Assembly (NCBI RefSeq): GCF_003755175.1
Contig: NZ_RKHX01000006.1
Location: forward strand, 1-64,000
Direction of reading: 5' to 3'
Source of the DNA: Cellulomonas sp. PhB150
GTDB lineage: Bacteria; Actinomycetota; Actinomycetes; Actinomycetales; Cellulomonadaceae
DNA length: 64,000 nt
Below are positions 24,170-32,493 of this stretch, one piece after another. A program made the translations under genes and the position numbers. Position 1 is the first letter of the stretch. Each line of letters opens with the position of its first letter. The notes under the pieces are model-generated. The model made no database searches. It was not told the origin of the DNA and saw only the letters and a list, made by a program, of their open reading frames with translations.

Positions 24170-24906
24170 TTCTTCTTCTCCTTGACCGGAGCGGGCGCGG
24201 GCGGCAGCTGCACGCGCTCGGCGTCGCCGAGCTGCTTGGCAGGGACGGGCTCGAGCTCGATGACGTGCCCGAACGTCGTGGGTGGTGCACCAAACGCGGC
24301 GCGCGCACCCTCGATGACCGTGCGGCCCAGGGCACGGCCACCGGCCACGCCCACCACGACGCCGACGCCGTAGGGGATGAGGCGGCCGAAGAAGAGCCCG
24401 CCCTGCCGCGCGACCTGCTTGCGCACCATGCGGCGCGTCAGCGTGGTGTTGACCTTCTTCACGGTCGCCATCGGCATGCGCGTGAGCATGATCCGGGCGA
24501 CGCCCACGGCACCCTGGCCGGTGATGTCCGTGACGGCCTTCGCGCCCGACTCGCCGAGCAGGCTCGTCAGGAGGAGCGCCGTGCGGCGCTCGGAGTCGTC
24601 GACGTCGATGCCGTGCACCGACGCGACGGCCAGCACGTAGGCGGACGACGCGCCGAAGAACGTGGCCACGTCGCTCGCTGTCAGCGCGAGCGCGACGCCC
24701 GTGCCGACGGCGGGTGCGGCAGCCGCGGCACCGACCGCGCCGCCGGCCCCGGCGACGACCATCAGGTACTCCTTCTCCAGCAGCTTGATCAGCTGCGCGG
24801 GGGAGGCCTCGGGGTTGCGCGAGCGGATCTTCTCGACGTGCGCGTGGATGGTCGACGACGGGATCGCGACCGCGCGGGCGAGGGCCTCGTCGACGAAGGA
24901 CGGCAT
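24151..24906 (-). CDS. EcsC-family protein
   Basis: A protein of 251 residues. The central region has Gly/Ala-rich hydrophobic segments (YLMVVAGAGGAVGAAAAAPAVG and LIPYGVGVVVGVAGGRALG) and LLLTSLLGESGAKAVTDITG, the pattern of the EcsC family (PF12787). The C-terminus is hydrophilic with KEKKKWGIRR. EcsC proteins are linked to membrane processes, but the biochemical role is unknown. The start codon overlaps the OsmC-type stop by one base (TGATG), so the two are co-translated. Confidence 0.82.
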   Translation of the reverse strand: MPSFVDEALARAVAIPSSTIHAHVEKIRSRNPEASPAQLIKLLEKEYLMVVAGAGGAVGAAAAAPAVGTGVALALTASDVATFFGASSAYVLAVASVHGIDVDDSERRTALLLTSLLGESGAKAVTDITGQGAVGVARIMLTRMPMATVKKVNTTLTRRMVRKQVARQGGLFFGRLIPYGVGVVVGVAGGRALGRTVIEGARAAFGAPPTTFGHVIELEPVPAKQLGDAERVQLPPAPAPVKEKKKWGIRR

Positions 24907-25364
24907 CAGCGCTCTCCGACGACCGTGAGCTCGATCTCGGCGCCGGCCTTGAGCGTCCGGCCGACCGTGCAGTGCTGGTCGATCGCGCGGTGCATGACCG
25001 TGAGCAGGCGCTCGCGCTGGTCGGGGTCCAGGCCGGACAGGTCGACCGTGAACCGCTCGGTGAGCTGCGGGTAGCGGTCCTCGTCGTCGTCGGCCAGTCC
25101 CTCGACGTCGATCGTCACGGCCACGTCGTCCCCGAGGCGGCGGGCCACGGCGTTGTCCGCGGAGAGGCCGCTGCAGCCGGCGAGCGCGACCTTGAGGAGC
25201 TCGCCGGGCGTGAACGCCTCGTCGTAGGAGATGTCACCGATCTCGACGGTCGCGCCGCGCGAGTTGTGCCCGACGTAGCGTCGCGCGCCGGTCCGCTCGA
25301 CCCACAGCCGCGTGCCGGCCGCGTTCGCGGGAACGGACGTCTGCCCCTCGACCTCAGTAGTCAT
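24906..25364 (-). CDS. OsmC-family peroxiredoxin-like protein
   Basis: A protein of 152 residues. The two redox cysteines of OsmC/Ohr are in place: VALAGCSGLSADNAV (first) and AIDQHCTVGRTLKAG (second). The N-terminal GARRYVGHNSRGATVEIGD is typical of the OsmC branch. Members reduce organic hydroperoxides using the two cysteines as a thiol/disulphide pair. It heads a three-gene minus-strand unit with EcsC and the 83-residue protein. Confidence 0.9.
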   Translation of the reverse strand: MTTEVEGQTSVPANAAGTRLWVERTGARRYVGHNSRGATVEIGDISYDEAFTPGELLKVALAGCSGLSADNAVARRLGDDVAVTIDVEGLADDDEDRYPQLTERFTVDLSGLDPDQRERLLTVMHRAIDQHCTVGRTLKAGAEIELTVVGER

Positions 25365-25500
25365 GCCCCGATCCTTACACGCGCTCGCGCGCGATGCCGG
25401 GGGTGGGTTTGGGTGGTGGTTACGGATGGGGAGGGCCGCGGGGCGTGGTTAGGGTGGGCGCGCCCCGGCGACCGGCCAGGGTTCGGAGCGGAGGTCGGGC

Positions 25501-26022
25501 GTGCGGATCGGGCGTGGGAGCGCGGCGCGACGGGTCATCCTCGGCACTGTCGGTGCTGTCGGTGCCGTCCTCGTCCTCGCCACCTCCGGGTGCTCGGTGT
25601 TCGACCGGGGCGACAAGACCGACGGGGTGTCGGTGTTCGACGTCAAGGTCGGCCAGTGCTTCCAGGTCCCCGAGGACATCACGGTCGAGCTCACCGACCT
25701 GCCCTCCGTGCCGTGCACCACGGAGCACGAGCAGGAGGCGTACGCGCGGGTCGCCTACACCGATCCCGGTACGGGGTCGTCCGCGGGCGCCACGCCCGAC
25801 GACTTCCCCGGCGACGCGGCGCTCAAGTCCTTCGCCGACGGTGCCTGCGCGGCGGAGTTCGCGGACTACGTCGGGGTCGACTACCGCGACTCGACGCTCT
25901 ACTTCACCTACCTGGTGCCCTCGCCGCGGGGCTGGGAGCAGAACAGCGACCGCTCCGTGCTGTGCTTCGTCACCACGACGGGCGCGACGCTCACGGCCTC
26001 GGTCAAGGGCACGGGCTGGTAG
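25501..26022 (+). CDS. Septum_form-domain lipoprotein
   Basis: A protein of 173 residues from a GTG. A signal sequence ends in a lipobox LATSGC (lipid on C31). The mature part begins VFDRGDKTDGVSVFDVKVGQCF and has the pattern of the Septum_form domain (PF13845): VGQCF... PCTTEHEQEAYARV ... FADGACAAEF ... DRSVLCFVTT, with paired cysteines. The domain is frequent in actinobacterial envelope proteins; its function is poorly known. It is 4 bp upstream of the DUF4280 gene, so both probably share a transcript. Confidence 0.82.
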   Translation: MRIGRGSAARRVILGTVGAVGAVLVLATSGCSVFDRGDKTDGVSVFDVKVGQCFQVPEDITVELTDLPSVPCTTEHEQEAYARVAYTDPGTGSSAGATPDDFPGDAALKSFADGACAAEFADYVGVDYRDSTLYFTYLVPSPRGWEQNSDRSVLCFVTTTGATLTASVKGTGW

Positions 26023-26026
26023 CGGC

Positions 26027-26419
26027 GTGGGCAAGCCCGCGGTCACGGCGACCGCCACCCTGATGTGCAGCTTCGGCATCGCGCCGTCGACGCTCGTCGT
26101 GCTGCCGATCCCGCGCGTGCTGATCGAGGGCAAGCCGGCCGCGACCATCGCGGACAACATCCCGATGGTGAACATCCCGCCGTTCGGCATGTGCACGTCG
26201 CTGGCGAACCCGACGGTGGCGGCCGCGACGGCCGCCGCGCTCGGCGTGCTGACGCCGATGCCGTGCATCCCCGCGCCCGCGGGCCCGTGGCTCAACGGCG
26301 CGACGACCACGCTCATCGGCGGCAAGCCCGGGCTCACGCTCGGTGCGCAGTGCCAGTGCGCCTACGGCGGGGTCATCCAGATCATCAACCCCGGGGCCGT
26401 CACGACGCTGGAGGGCTGA
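26027..26419 (+). CDS. DUF4280/PAAR-like spike-tip protein of the contractile injection system
   Basis: A protein of 130 residues from the GTG at 26027, 4 bp after the lipoprotein stop. It is Gly/Pro/Ala-rich with CSFGIAPSTLVVLPIPRVLI, NIPPFGMCTSLANPTV, MPCIPAPAGPWLNG and TLGAQCQCAYGGVIQIINPG. These are the marks of the DUF4280 (PAAR-like) family, which caps the spike tip of CIS particles and can hold a metal through its cysteines/histidines. It is the sole plus-strand CIS gene at this end and converges on the DUF4157 partner gene, overlapping it by 20 bp at the stops. Confidence 0.82.
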   Translation: MGKPAVTATATLMCSFGIAPSTLVVLPIPRVLIEGKPAATIADNIPMVNIPPFGMCTSLANPTVAAATAAALGVLTPMPCIPAPAGPWLNGATTTLIGGKPGLTLGAQCQCAYGGVIQIINPGAVTTLEG

Positions 26420-26918
26420 GCTCCTCGACCGGCGCCCGACGAGCGTCCGCGGCGGCCTCGGCCGCGGTGGACGTGCCCGCCACGACGGCGTCGACCGGTC
26501 CGGCGTAGCGCGCGGCGGCGGCCTCGACCTCGTCGAGCGCGGCGCCGATCAGCTCGCCGAGCGCGTCGTCGGGCACCTCGACCCCGGCGAGCAGCACGGC
26601 GTGCCGCGCGGAGACCGAGCCCGTCGTCAGGTCGAGCTCGAGCGCGGCGGCGAACAGGTCCGCCGTGGCGCGGTTGGCGAGCTCGCCGACGGCCTCGAGG
26701 GCTGCCGCCGGCACCGCGCGCGGGTGCACCGCGTACAGCGTCACGCCGCGGACGTGGGGGCGCACGAGCGCCAGCACGCGCGCGTCGTCCTGGCCCGCGC
26801 CGGCGGCGGGGCCCACGTCGATCGTGCGTGCGTCCTGGTCGACGTCGACCGAGCGCCCGCTCGCGGCGAGTGCCGCGGCGATCTCGGCGACGAACAGGTC
26901 GTCCTCCGTGAGGCTCAC
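26400..26918 (-). CDS. Small acidic protein, candidate effector chaperone (YbjN/CesT-like)
   Basis: A protein of 172 residues starting at a GTG (VSLTEDDLFVAEIAAALAAS) that overlaps the stop of the large DUF4157 protein by 4 nt. It is acidic and built of alternating short helices and strands; LFAAALELDLTTGSVSARHA and a long C-terminal helix (LGELIGAALDEVEAAAARYA) recall the YbjN/CesT-like fold of type III secretion chaperones. Assignment to a fold family is only a guess from pattern. Co-translation with the candidate effector is the stronger argument for a role in loading or neutralising it. Confidence 0.55.
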   Translation of the reverse strand: MSLTEDDLFVAEIAAALAASGRSVDVDQDARTIDVGPAAGAGQDDARVLALVRPHVRGVTLYAVHPRAVPAAALEAVGELANRATADLFAAALELDLTTGSVSARHAVLLAGVEVPDDALGELIGAALDEVEAAAARYAGPVDAVVAGTSTAAEAAADARRAPVEELSPPAS

Positions 26919-29900
26919 GGGCGGTGCCCCCCGATGGTGACCGGCGCGCCGGCCTTGGCCTGCTTCTCGGCGTCCTTCTTCGACTTCAGCGCGTCGCGCA
27001 GGAACGCGATCCACTCCGGGCTGTTGCGCCGCGGGGTGCGGCCGAGCTCCGACTCGATCTCGGCGGCGGTGACGCCGTCGATGAACGCCTTCATGGTCGG
27101 CGGCGTCGAGTCGAGCGCGAGCGTCTTGCTGCCGACCGCGCACGCGATGCCCTGCGGCAGCGCCTCGATGCCCTCGTCGAACGCCTGCGTGCGGTTCTTC
27201 AGCTTCTCGCGCTTGGTGCTGCTCAGCGTCATGCGCAGCTGCCAGAAGATGCCGCGGTCGTCCTTGGAGTTCTCGCCGAGCTTGCCGCCCTTGGCCAGGG
27301 TGTTGCGCTTGTCCTTGAGCGCCCCGGCCTCGTCCCACGCGTCGCTCAGCGCGCCGGCCTTGCCCGTCACCGAGTTCATCTGCGACTTCAGGTCGTCGAA
27401 CATGTGCTGCGGGTCGGCGTCCGTGCCCATCTGGCCCAGCACCACCTCGCGCACCTTGAGCAGTCGCGCGTCGTCGCTCGTCGTCGCGGCGTCGCCCTTC
27501 GGGCTGCTCGGGTCGAAGGGCGTCAGCGGCTTGGGCTTGATGCCCGCGACGTACGCCTGCGTGATCGGCTTGCCGTCGATGCGGTAGTTGGCGAGGAACG
27601 CGATCGCCACCTTGTCGCCCTGGGCGGCCTTGATGACGATGCCGTCGACGGCCATCTTCGGGTGCTTCTTGAGCTCGTCCTCGGCGGCACCCTCGAGGTG
27701 CAGCACGGAGGACTCCTTCTCGGCGCGCTTGGCCTGCACCGCGAGCACGCTGTCCGCGATGTAGTGCGCGAGCGAGTGCAGCTTGTCGACGACGGCCGCC
27801 GACGCCTTGATCGCCGCGGGGATGCCGAAGCCGCCGCCGCTGGCCACCTGGGCGATCGCGAGGCTGAAGTCGAGCACGCTCGCCCCCAGGGTCCAGGAGT
27901 GCTGCTCGAGCTGCTTGGTGTAGACCTGCGAGACCTTCATCAGGGGGTAGACCATGACGTTCACGGAGTCGGTCGAGCCGACCCGCGCCTCGAACATCGA
28001 GCTGTCGGTCTCGCGCTGGCGCATGGCGGTCGTCGCCACGTCGGTGATGCCGCGCACGATCGCGATCGCGGACGTCGCGATGTCGAGGCCCGGCACCACG
28101 CTCTTGACGCCGGCCGCCACGCCGCCGTCGATCGTCTTGGCGAGCTCGGCCGTCTGCTTGGCGGCGGTGACCAGCCCGTCGAGGCTGCCCGCGCCGGACT
28201 TCACGGCCTTGAGGCCCTCGTAGGGGTCCTTCGTGGACCACGCGGTGTCGATCGACTTGGCCATGGCCATGCCGTTCTGCACCGCCGAGATGAGCGCGTT
28301 GAGGATGCCGGTCATCTGCCCGATGCCGGCGGACGCCTTGGTCGCGTCGGAGATCGGCAGCTTCTGCTCGACCTCGTCGCGCTGGCCCGCCTTGATCTGC
28401 TTGTCGGCCTTGGCGCCGGCGACGTACGCGTCGCCGATCCCGAGCCGGTCCACCGCGCCGGGGACGGGCGACTTCGGCCCGTCCTCCTTGACGATGCCCT
28501 GCTTGTCGCGCATGGCCTTGTCCTGGCCCTTGCCGATCTTGCCGGCGATGCCGCCGCCGACCTTGTCGATGCCCTTGGTGGCCATGCCGCCGTACTTCGA
28601 GACGTCCTCCATCGCGGAGATGCCCTTGTCGAGGCCGCCGCCGCTGGGCTTGGGCTGGGGGCCGATGCGCTGCTCGGGCGGGAGCAGGTCGAGGTTCGCG
28701 GTGATCGTCGCCTCGTCGCGGGCGCGCTGACGGGCACGGGCCTTGGCACGCTCGTCGGCGGCGGCCCACGCGGCCACGTCGACCGGGCCGTCCTTGGGCG
28801 GCAGCGCGGACAGCGACTTCGCGTCGACCGTCTTGAGCACCTTCTCGCGCGCCTCGTCCTGGGCCAGGAACGGGCTCGCGTCCGGGTCGGCCGCCAGGAT
28901 GTCGTCCCGCTCGTTGGCCATCCGGTCGTAGAGCTTCTCGGCGGACTTCGAGATCATCCGCGCCTTGAGCGTGTCGGCGTCGGTGGCCTCCGCGGACGCC
29001 CCGGCCTGCGCCTCCGAGCGGACCTGGCGCACCTGCGCGACGAGCTGCTCGGCGGGGGTCTCGCGCGGCGGGCGCACGTGCTCGAGCGCGGGGAACTCGA
29101 CGTACCAGACCTGCTTGTAGACGAGCTTGGCGCGCTTCTCGTCGGAGCCGCCGATGTTGTCCTTCTGCATCTCGGCGAACAGCTCGACCTCGCGGGCCTT
29201 CGCCTTGTCCTGCAGCTCGTAGAGGTTCTTCATCTCGGCGCCGGCGCCGGAGGTCATCTTGGTGAAGGTGCCGTTGGTGTTCGTGTGCTGCGGCCCGCCC
29301 TCGTCCGGACCCGTCTGCCCGTACAGGTCCTCCTTCATCTGCGCTCGGCCGGCCTCGCCCTTCGCGCGCGACTCCTTGAGGTCCGCCTTCTCGGTCTTCT
29401 CGAGCTTCTTGCTGGCCTTGACCTTGCGCTGGTCCTCGGCCTTCTCGTCGGCCTTCTTCTTCTTGGCCGCCTTCTCCTCCTCGGTGTCCTTCGACCACGG
29501 CCAGCGCCGGACGCCGGGGGCCTCGGTGACCACGTGCGCGATCTCGTGCGCGAGCATCCGCTCGCCGTCGGGGGACTGCGGGGAGAAGCGGCCGGCGCCG
29601 AAGAAGATGTCCGAGCCGGTGGTGAACGCGTCGGCGGAGATCGCGCTGCTCAGGGCCGCGGCGTCCGGGCCGTCGTGCACCCGGACGTGGCCGAGGCCGG
29701 TGCCGAACGCGGACTCCATGCGGCCGCGCACCGCGCCGGGCAGCGGTGCGCCGCCCCCGCGCTTCGCGGCGATGCGACCGCTCGTCGCGGCGTCCAGGTC
29801 GCCACCGGCCCGGCCGACGACGGCCGCGGGCGCGGAGCTGGGCGCGGCGGACCGGCGCAGGTGGCCGCAGCCGGGGTCGTGCCGGTGCGCGTCGGCCTCG

Positions 29901-30112
29901 CCGTCGGTGGTGCTGCGCCGCAGGCGGCCCAGCGCGCGGTCGGCCAGCGCGTCGGCCGTGTGCTCGGCCGGGTCGTCGGCGTGGCCGACCGTGAGTCCCG
30001 CCAGGGGTGCGGGCGCGGGGGAGGCCGCGGCCGCAGGTGCCGCCTGCTCGGGCGCGGCGGGCTGGGCGCCGGCCGCGGACGGGACGGGGACGCGTGCGTG
30101 GTGCGAGCTCAT
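26915..30112 (-). CDS. DUF4157 (eCIS-core) domain protein, candidate CIS effector/prototoxin
   Basis: A protein of 1065 residues from the ATG at 30112 (MSSHHARVPVPS), preceded by AAGGAGCC. Residues about 1-115 are Pro/Ala-rich with His/Cys (HRHDPGCGHLRR). About 120-195 is the eCIS-core DUF4157 domain ending in a metallopeptidase-like HExxH (MLAHEIAHVV, H189-E190-H193). A charged Lys/Glu coiled-coil stretch follows (about 200-330), then a long mainly helical part with two hydrophobic regions (KSVVPGLDIATSAIAIVRGI; ASGGGFGIPAAIKASAAVVD). DUF4157 is known to mark cargo of eCIS loci. The C-terminal 700 residues match no toxin family I recognise. A box/-10 promoter (30190-30235) precedes it. Confidence 0.85.
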   Translation of the reverse strand: MSSHHARVPVPSAAGAQPAAPEQAAPAAAASPAPAPLAGLTVGHADDPAEHTADALADRALGRLRRSTTDGEADAHRHDPGCGHLRRSAAPSSAPAAVVGRAGGDLDAATSGRIAAKRGGGAPLPGAVRGRMESAFGTGLGHVRVHDGPDAAALSSAISADAFTTGSDIFFGAGRFSPQSPDGERMLAHEIAHVVTEAPGVRRWPWSKDTEEEKAAKKKKADEKAEDQRKVKASKKLEKTEKADLKESRAKGEAGRAQMKEDLYGQTGPDEGGPQHTNTNGTFTKMTSGAGAEMKNLYELQDKAKAREVELFAEMQKDNIGGSDEKRAKLVYKQVWYVEFPALEHVRPPRETPAEQLVAQVRQVRSEAQAGASAEATDADTLKARMISKSAEKLYDRMANERDDILAADPDASPFLAQDEAREKVLKTVDAKSLSALPPKDGPVDVAAWAAADERAKARARQRARDEATITANLDLLPPEQRIGPQPKPSGGGLDKGISAMEDVSKYGGMATKGIDKVGGGIAGKIGKGQDKAMRDKQGIVKEDGPKSPVPGAVDRLGIGDAYVAGAKADKQIKAGQRDEVEQKLPISDATKASAGIGQMTGILNALISAVQNGMAMAKSIDTAWSTKDPYEGLKAVKSGAGSLDGLVTAAKQTAELAKTIDGGVAAGVKSVVPGLDIATSAIAIVRGITDVATTAMRQRETDSSMFEARVGSTDSVNVMVYPLMKVSQVYTKQLEQHSWTLGASVLDFSLAIAQVASGGGFGIPAAIKASAAVVDKLHSLAHYIADSVLAVQAKRAEKESSVLHLEGAAEDELKKHPKMAVDGIVIKAAQGDKVAIAFLANYRIDGKPITQAYVAGIKPKPLTPFDPSSPKGDAATTSDDARLLKVREVVLGQMGTDADPQHMFDDLKSQMNSVTGKAGALSDAWDEAGALKDKRNTLAKGGKLGENSKDDRGIFWQLRMTLSSTKREKLKNRTQAFDEGIEALPQGIACAVGSKTLALDSTPPTMKAFIDGVTAAEIESELGRTPRRNSPEWIAFLRDALKSKKDAEKQAKAGAPVTIGGHRP

Positions 30113-30189
30113 GCGAGGCTCCTTGTGGCAAGACCAGCAGACCCTGACGGGGGACGCGGTCACGATGAGGTCGGCTCCGCGCAGAGGCC

Positions 30190-30235
30190 AGCCTGCCGCC
30201 CTGACCAGCACGGCAGCATCGGCAATCGCTACGCA
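30190..30235 (-). promoter_or_regulatory. CIS regulon box B with -10, promoter of the DUF4157 gene
   Basis: Plus-strand positions 30217-30235 read CATCGGCAATCGCTACGCA. In gene direction the box is followed by exactly 21 nt and then CAGGCT (30195-30190) as a -10-like hexamer. The DUF4157 start is 105 bp from the box edge. The same box and spacing occur at 57100-57147 and 32325-32372. Seen: sequence and spacing. Inferred: a shared activator. Confidence 0.7.
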
Positions 30236-30261
30236 GATCGGCCGGTCAGCCGGTCAGGCGG

Positions 30262-32211
30262 TCAGGCGGTCGCGGCCCAGTCCGGGTCGGCGACCCGCCG
30301 GCCGAGCTTGGCCATCTCCCGGTCGGCCGCGAGCCGCACGTCGCGCATGCCCACGTCCCGCCGCTCGGCGACGGCGTCGTAGGCGGCGGCCAGGACGATG
30401 TTGCGGATGTCGCCGCCGGCCAGCTCGAGCGCCTTGCCGAGCAGCGCGACGTCGACCGGGTCGCCCGGGTCGGTGCGGGGCAGCTGCGCCAGGTGGTGGC
30501 GCCAGAGCAGCTCGCGGGTGTCGGTGTCCGGGTCGGGGAAATGGACCATGAAGTGCAGCCGGCGGGCGAAGGCGGGGTCGAGGTTGCCGCGCAGGTTGGT
30601 CGCCAGGATCGTGACGCCCTCCGAGGACTCCATCCGCTGCAGCAGGTAGGAGACCTCCTGGTTGGCGTAGCGGTCGCGCGAGTCGGTCACCGCCGAGCGC
30701 GAGCCGAACAGCGAGTCGGCCTCGTCGAAGAACAGCACCGCGCCCAGCGACTCGGCCTGCGCGAACGCCCGCTCGAGGTTCTTCTCGGTCTCGCCGATGT
30801 ACTTGTCGACGACCGCGGACAGGTCGACCTGGAACAGGTCGGCGCCCAGGGAGTCGGCCACCACGTGCGCGGCCAGCGTCTTGCCGGTGCCCGGGCTGCC
30901 GGAGAACAGCGCGGAGATCCCCGTGCCCTTGCCGCCCTTGCCGTGCAGGTCGCCGAGCGCGAGCACGTCGTCGCGGTCCCGGACCCAGCCGACGAGCCGC
31001 TCGACCTCGCGCCGGGTGTGCGGCGGCAGCACGAGGTCGTCGAGGCTCGCGCCGCCCTCCGCGGAGGACCGTGCCTTCGACGAGCTGCCCGCGGACAGCC
31101 GCCGGGCCGCGGCCCGCACGCCTGCCGCGTCGACCGGGTGGCCGGCCGTCTCGGCGTCGAGCAGCGCGCGGCGGGAGACCGCGTCGATCTGCTCGGGCGC
31201 GAGGCGCAGGGCGAGCACGTCGCGCGTGGCCACGTCGGGGCCGAGCATGCGGTCCCACATCGTGCCGCGCTCGCCGCTCGTGAGCCGCCCCGCGGTGACG
31301 GCCGCGGGCAGGTGCGGCCGCCAGCGCGCGTCGAAGGCGGTGCGCGAGACGGCGACGACGGGCACCACGGAGCGGTCGAGCTCGTCGAGGTACGGCCCGG
31401 CCAGGTGCGCGCCGGCGACGACGAGCACGCACCCGCGCAGCCCGGCCTCGAGCGTCAGGGCCCGCAGCGCGGCGCGGACGACGCCCGCCTCGAGCGGCTC
31501 GGCCGGGCTCGCGGGGAGCCGCTCGAGGTCCGCGACGAGCACGTCGACGTCCAGCGCGCGGCAGGCCGCGGCGGCCAGCCCGGTGCCGGCGGTGCCGAGC
31601 GGTGCGTGCACCCAGACCAGGTGCTCGCCATGGGCGAGGGCCGCGACCGCCTCGTCGACCCCCGGCGCGTCGGCGGCCACCGCCTCGACGATGAGGCGGT
31701 CGACGACCGGGTCGGGCGCGTCGACGCCGAGCAGGCGCGCCGCGACGCGCTCGGGCAGCCGCAGCCGACGGGCGAGCAGCACGTCGTCGCCCTCGACCTC
31801 GAGCAGGCCGCTGCGGCTCAGCAGCCCGGTGACGCCGACCCGCCCCCGCGCGCGCGGGTCGGCGACGGACAGCCCCGCGAGCTCGAGACCGAGCGCGACG
31901 GTCGGCCGCGCCGGGCCGTCGTCGCCCGAGAGCAGCCCCGTGAGGGTGTGGGCCGACGGGTGCGCCTCGGCCAGGGCGGCGAGCGCGAGCAGCGCCGCGT
32001 CGGGGGCGTCGAGGGCGAAGAGCCCGACGAGGTCGTCGAGCGCCTCGTCGAGCGCGCCGAGCCCGGCCGCGTCGGTGTCGACCGCCTGCCAGGCCGCCCG
32101 TGCGGCCGGCTCGACCGCCCACTCGCCCGTGGCCGACCGGCGCTCCAGCGCGGGGCGCAGGGCTGCGCGCACGGCGGGTCCGGCGCCCACCCGCTCGTCG
32201 TCGACCGTCAC
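30262..32211 (-). CDS. AAA+ ATPase of the contractile injection system (Afp15/Pvc15-like)
   Basis: A protein of 649 residues from a GTG (VTVDDERVGAG). The C-terminal half is a classical AAA+ domain: Walker A GSPGTGKT (about 440), the segment DKYIGETEKNLERAFAQAES, Walker B AVLFFDEADSLFG (about 490), sensor-1 region ILATNLRGNLDPAFARRLHF and sensor-2-like AGGDIRNIV. The N-terminal half carries a degenerate nucleotide site (VWVHAPLGTAGTGLAAAAC lacking GKT). In eCIS clusters this ATPase is required for assembly or maturation of the tail. It is transcribed away from the DUF4255 operon and stops 150 bp before the DUF4157 gene. Confidence 0.9.
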   Translation of the reverse strand: MTVDDERVGAGPAVRAALRPALERRSATGEWAVEPAARAAWQAVDTDAAGLGALDEALDDLVGLFALDAPDAALLALAALAEAHPSAHTLTGLLSGDDGPARPTVALGLELAGLSVADPRARGRVGVTGLLSRSGLLEVEGDDVLLARRLRLPERVAARLLGVDAPDPVVDRLIVEAVAADAPGVDEAVAALAHGEHLVWVHAPLGTAGTGLAAAACRALDVDVLVADLERLPASPAEPLEAGVVRAALRALTLEAGLRGCVLVVAGAHLAGPYLDELDRSVVPVVAVSRTAFDARWRPHLPAAVTAGRLTSGERGTMWDRMLGPDVATRDVLALRLAPEQIDAVSRRALLDAETAGHPVDAAGVRAAARRLSAGSSSKARSSAEGGASLDDLVLPPHTRREVERLVGWVRDRDDVLALGDLHGKGGKGTGISALFSGSPGTGKTLAAHVVADSLGADLFQVDLSAVVDKYIGETEKNLERAFAQAESLGAVLFFDEADSLFGSRSAVTDSRDRYANQEVSYLLQRMESSEGVTILATNLRGNLDPAFARRLHFMVHFPDPDTDTRELLWRHHLAQLPRTDPGDPVDVALLGKALELAGGDIRNIVLAAAYDAVAERRDVGMRDVRLAADREMAKLGRRVADPDWAATA

Positions 32212-32300
32212 CCGTGCTCCCGGCTCGCAGTGCCGCGGACCTGCGCTGCAGCGGTCCCGTCCGGCGGCCCGATCATGCCCTGCCGACCGCGGTCGGTCCA

Positions 32301-32322
32301 CCGTCCGGAGGCCTCCGGACGG
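32301..32322. promoter_or_regulatory. 22-bp perfect palindrome beside box C
   Basis: Arms CCGTCCGGAGG and CCTCCGGACGG with no spacer, between the divergent ATPase and DUF4255 genes and only 2 bp from box C. It may be an operator for a second regulator, or a hairpin in the ATPase leader RNA. Confidence 0.5.
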
Positions 32323-32324
32323 AA

Positions 32325-32372
32325 CATCGGTAGCGATTACCGATGCCTGCCCGGCACCCCGTTGCCTAGCGT
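32325..32372 (+). promoter_or_regulatory. CIS regulon box C with -10, promoter of the DUF4255 operon
   Basis: Perfect palindrome of 21 bp: CATCGGTA, five bases (GCGAT), TACCGATG (32325-32345). After exactly 21 nt comes TAGCGT (32367-32372) as a -10-like hexamer, then the DUF4255 start at 32494. Being fully symmetric it could also serve the ATPase on the other side, but there the 21-nt position holds CGGTGG, a poor -10. Confidence 0.75.
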
Positions 32373-32493
32373 CGGGTGGCCTGGGAGAGCCAGGCGCCGG
32401 TGACGCATGCGGACCGTCGGGCAGCCGCACGCGGTGGTCCTGCCGGGCCTCGTCGTCGGACCAGCGGCGGCCGGGACGGGAGGGACAACGCAC

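Noticed and set aside
26924-30382. Plus-strand open frame of 1152 codons opposite the DUF4157 gene
   Set aside because: It is an antisense shadow caused by very high G+C. Its translation is Arg/Leu/Gly-rich without motifs, while the minus strand encodes a clear DUF4157 domain with HExxH and proper coupling to its neighbour.
32298-32345. Box C as an equal promoter for the ATPase gene on the minus strand
   Set aside because: The palindrome could work both ways, but at the 21-nt position on that side the hexamer is CGGTGG, which is not -10-like, so I did not list a second promoter.
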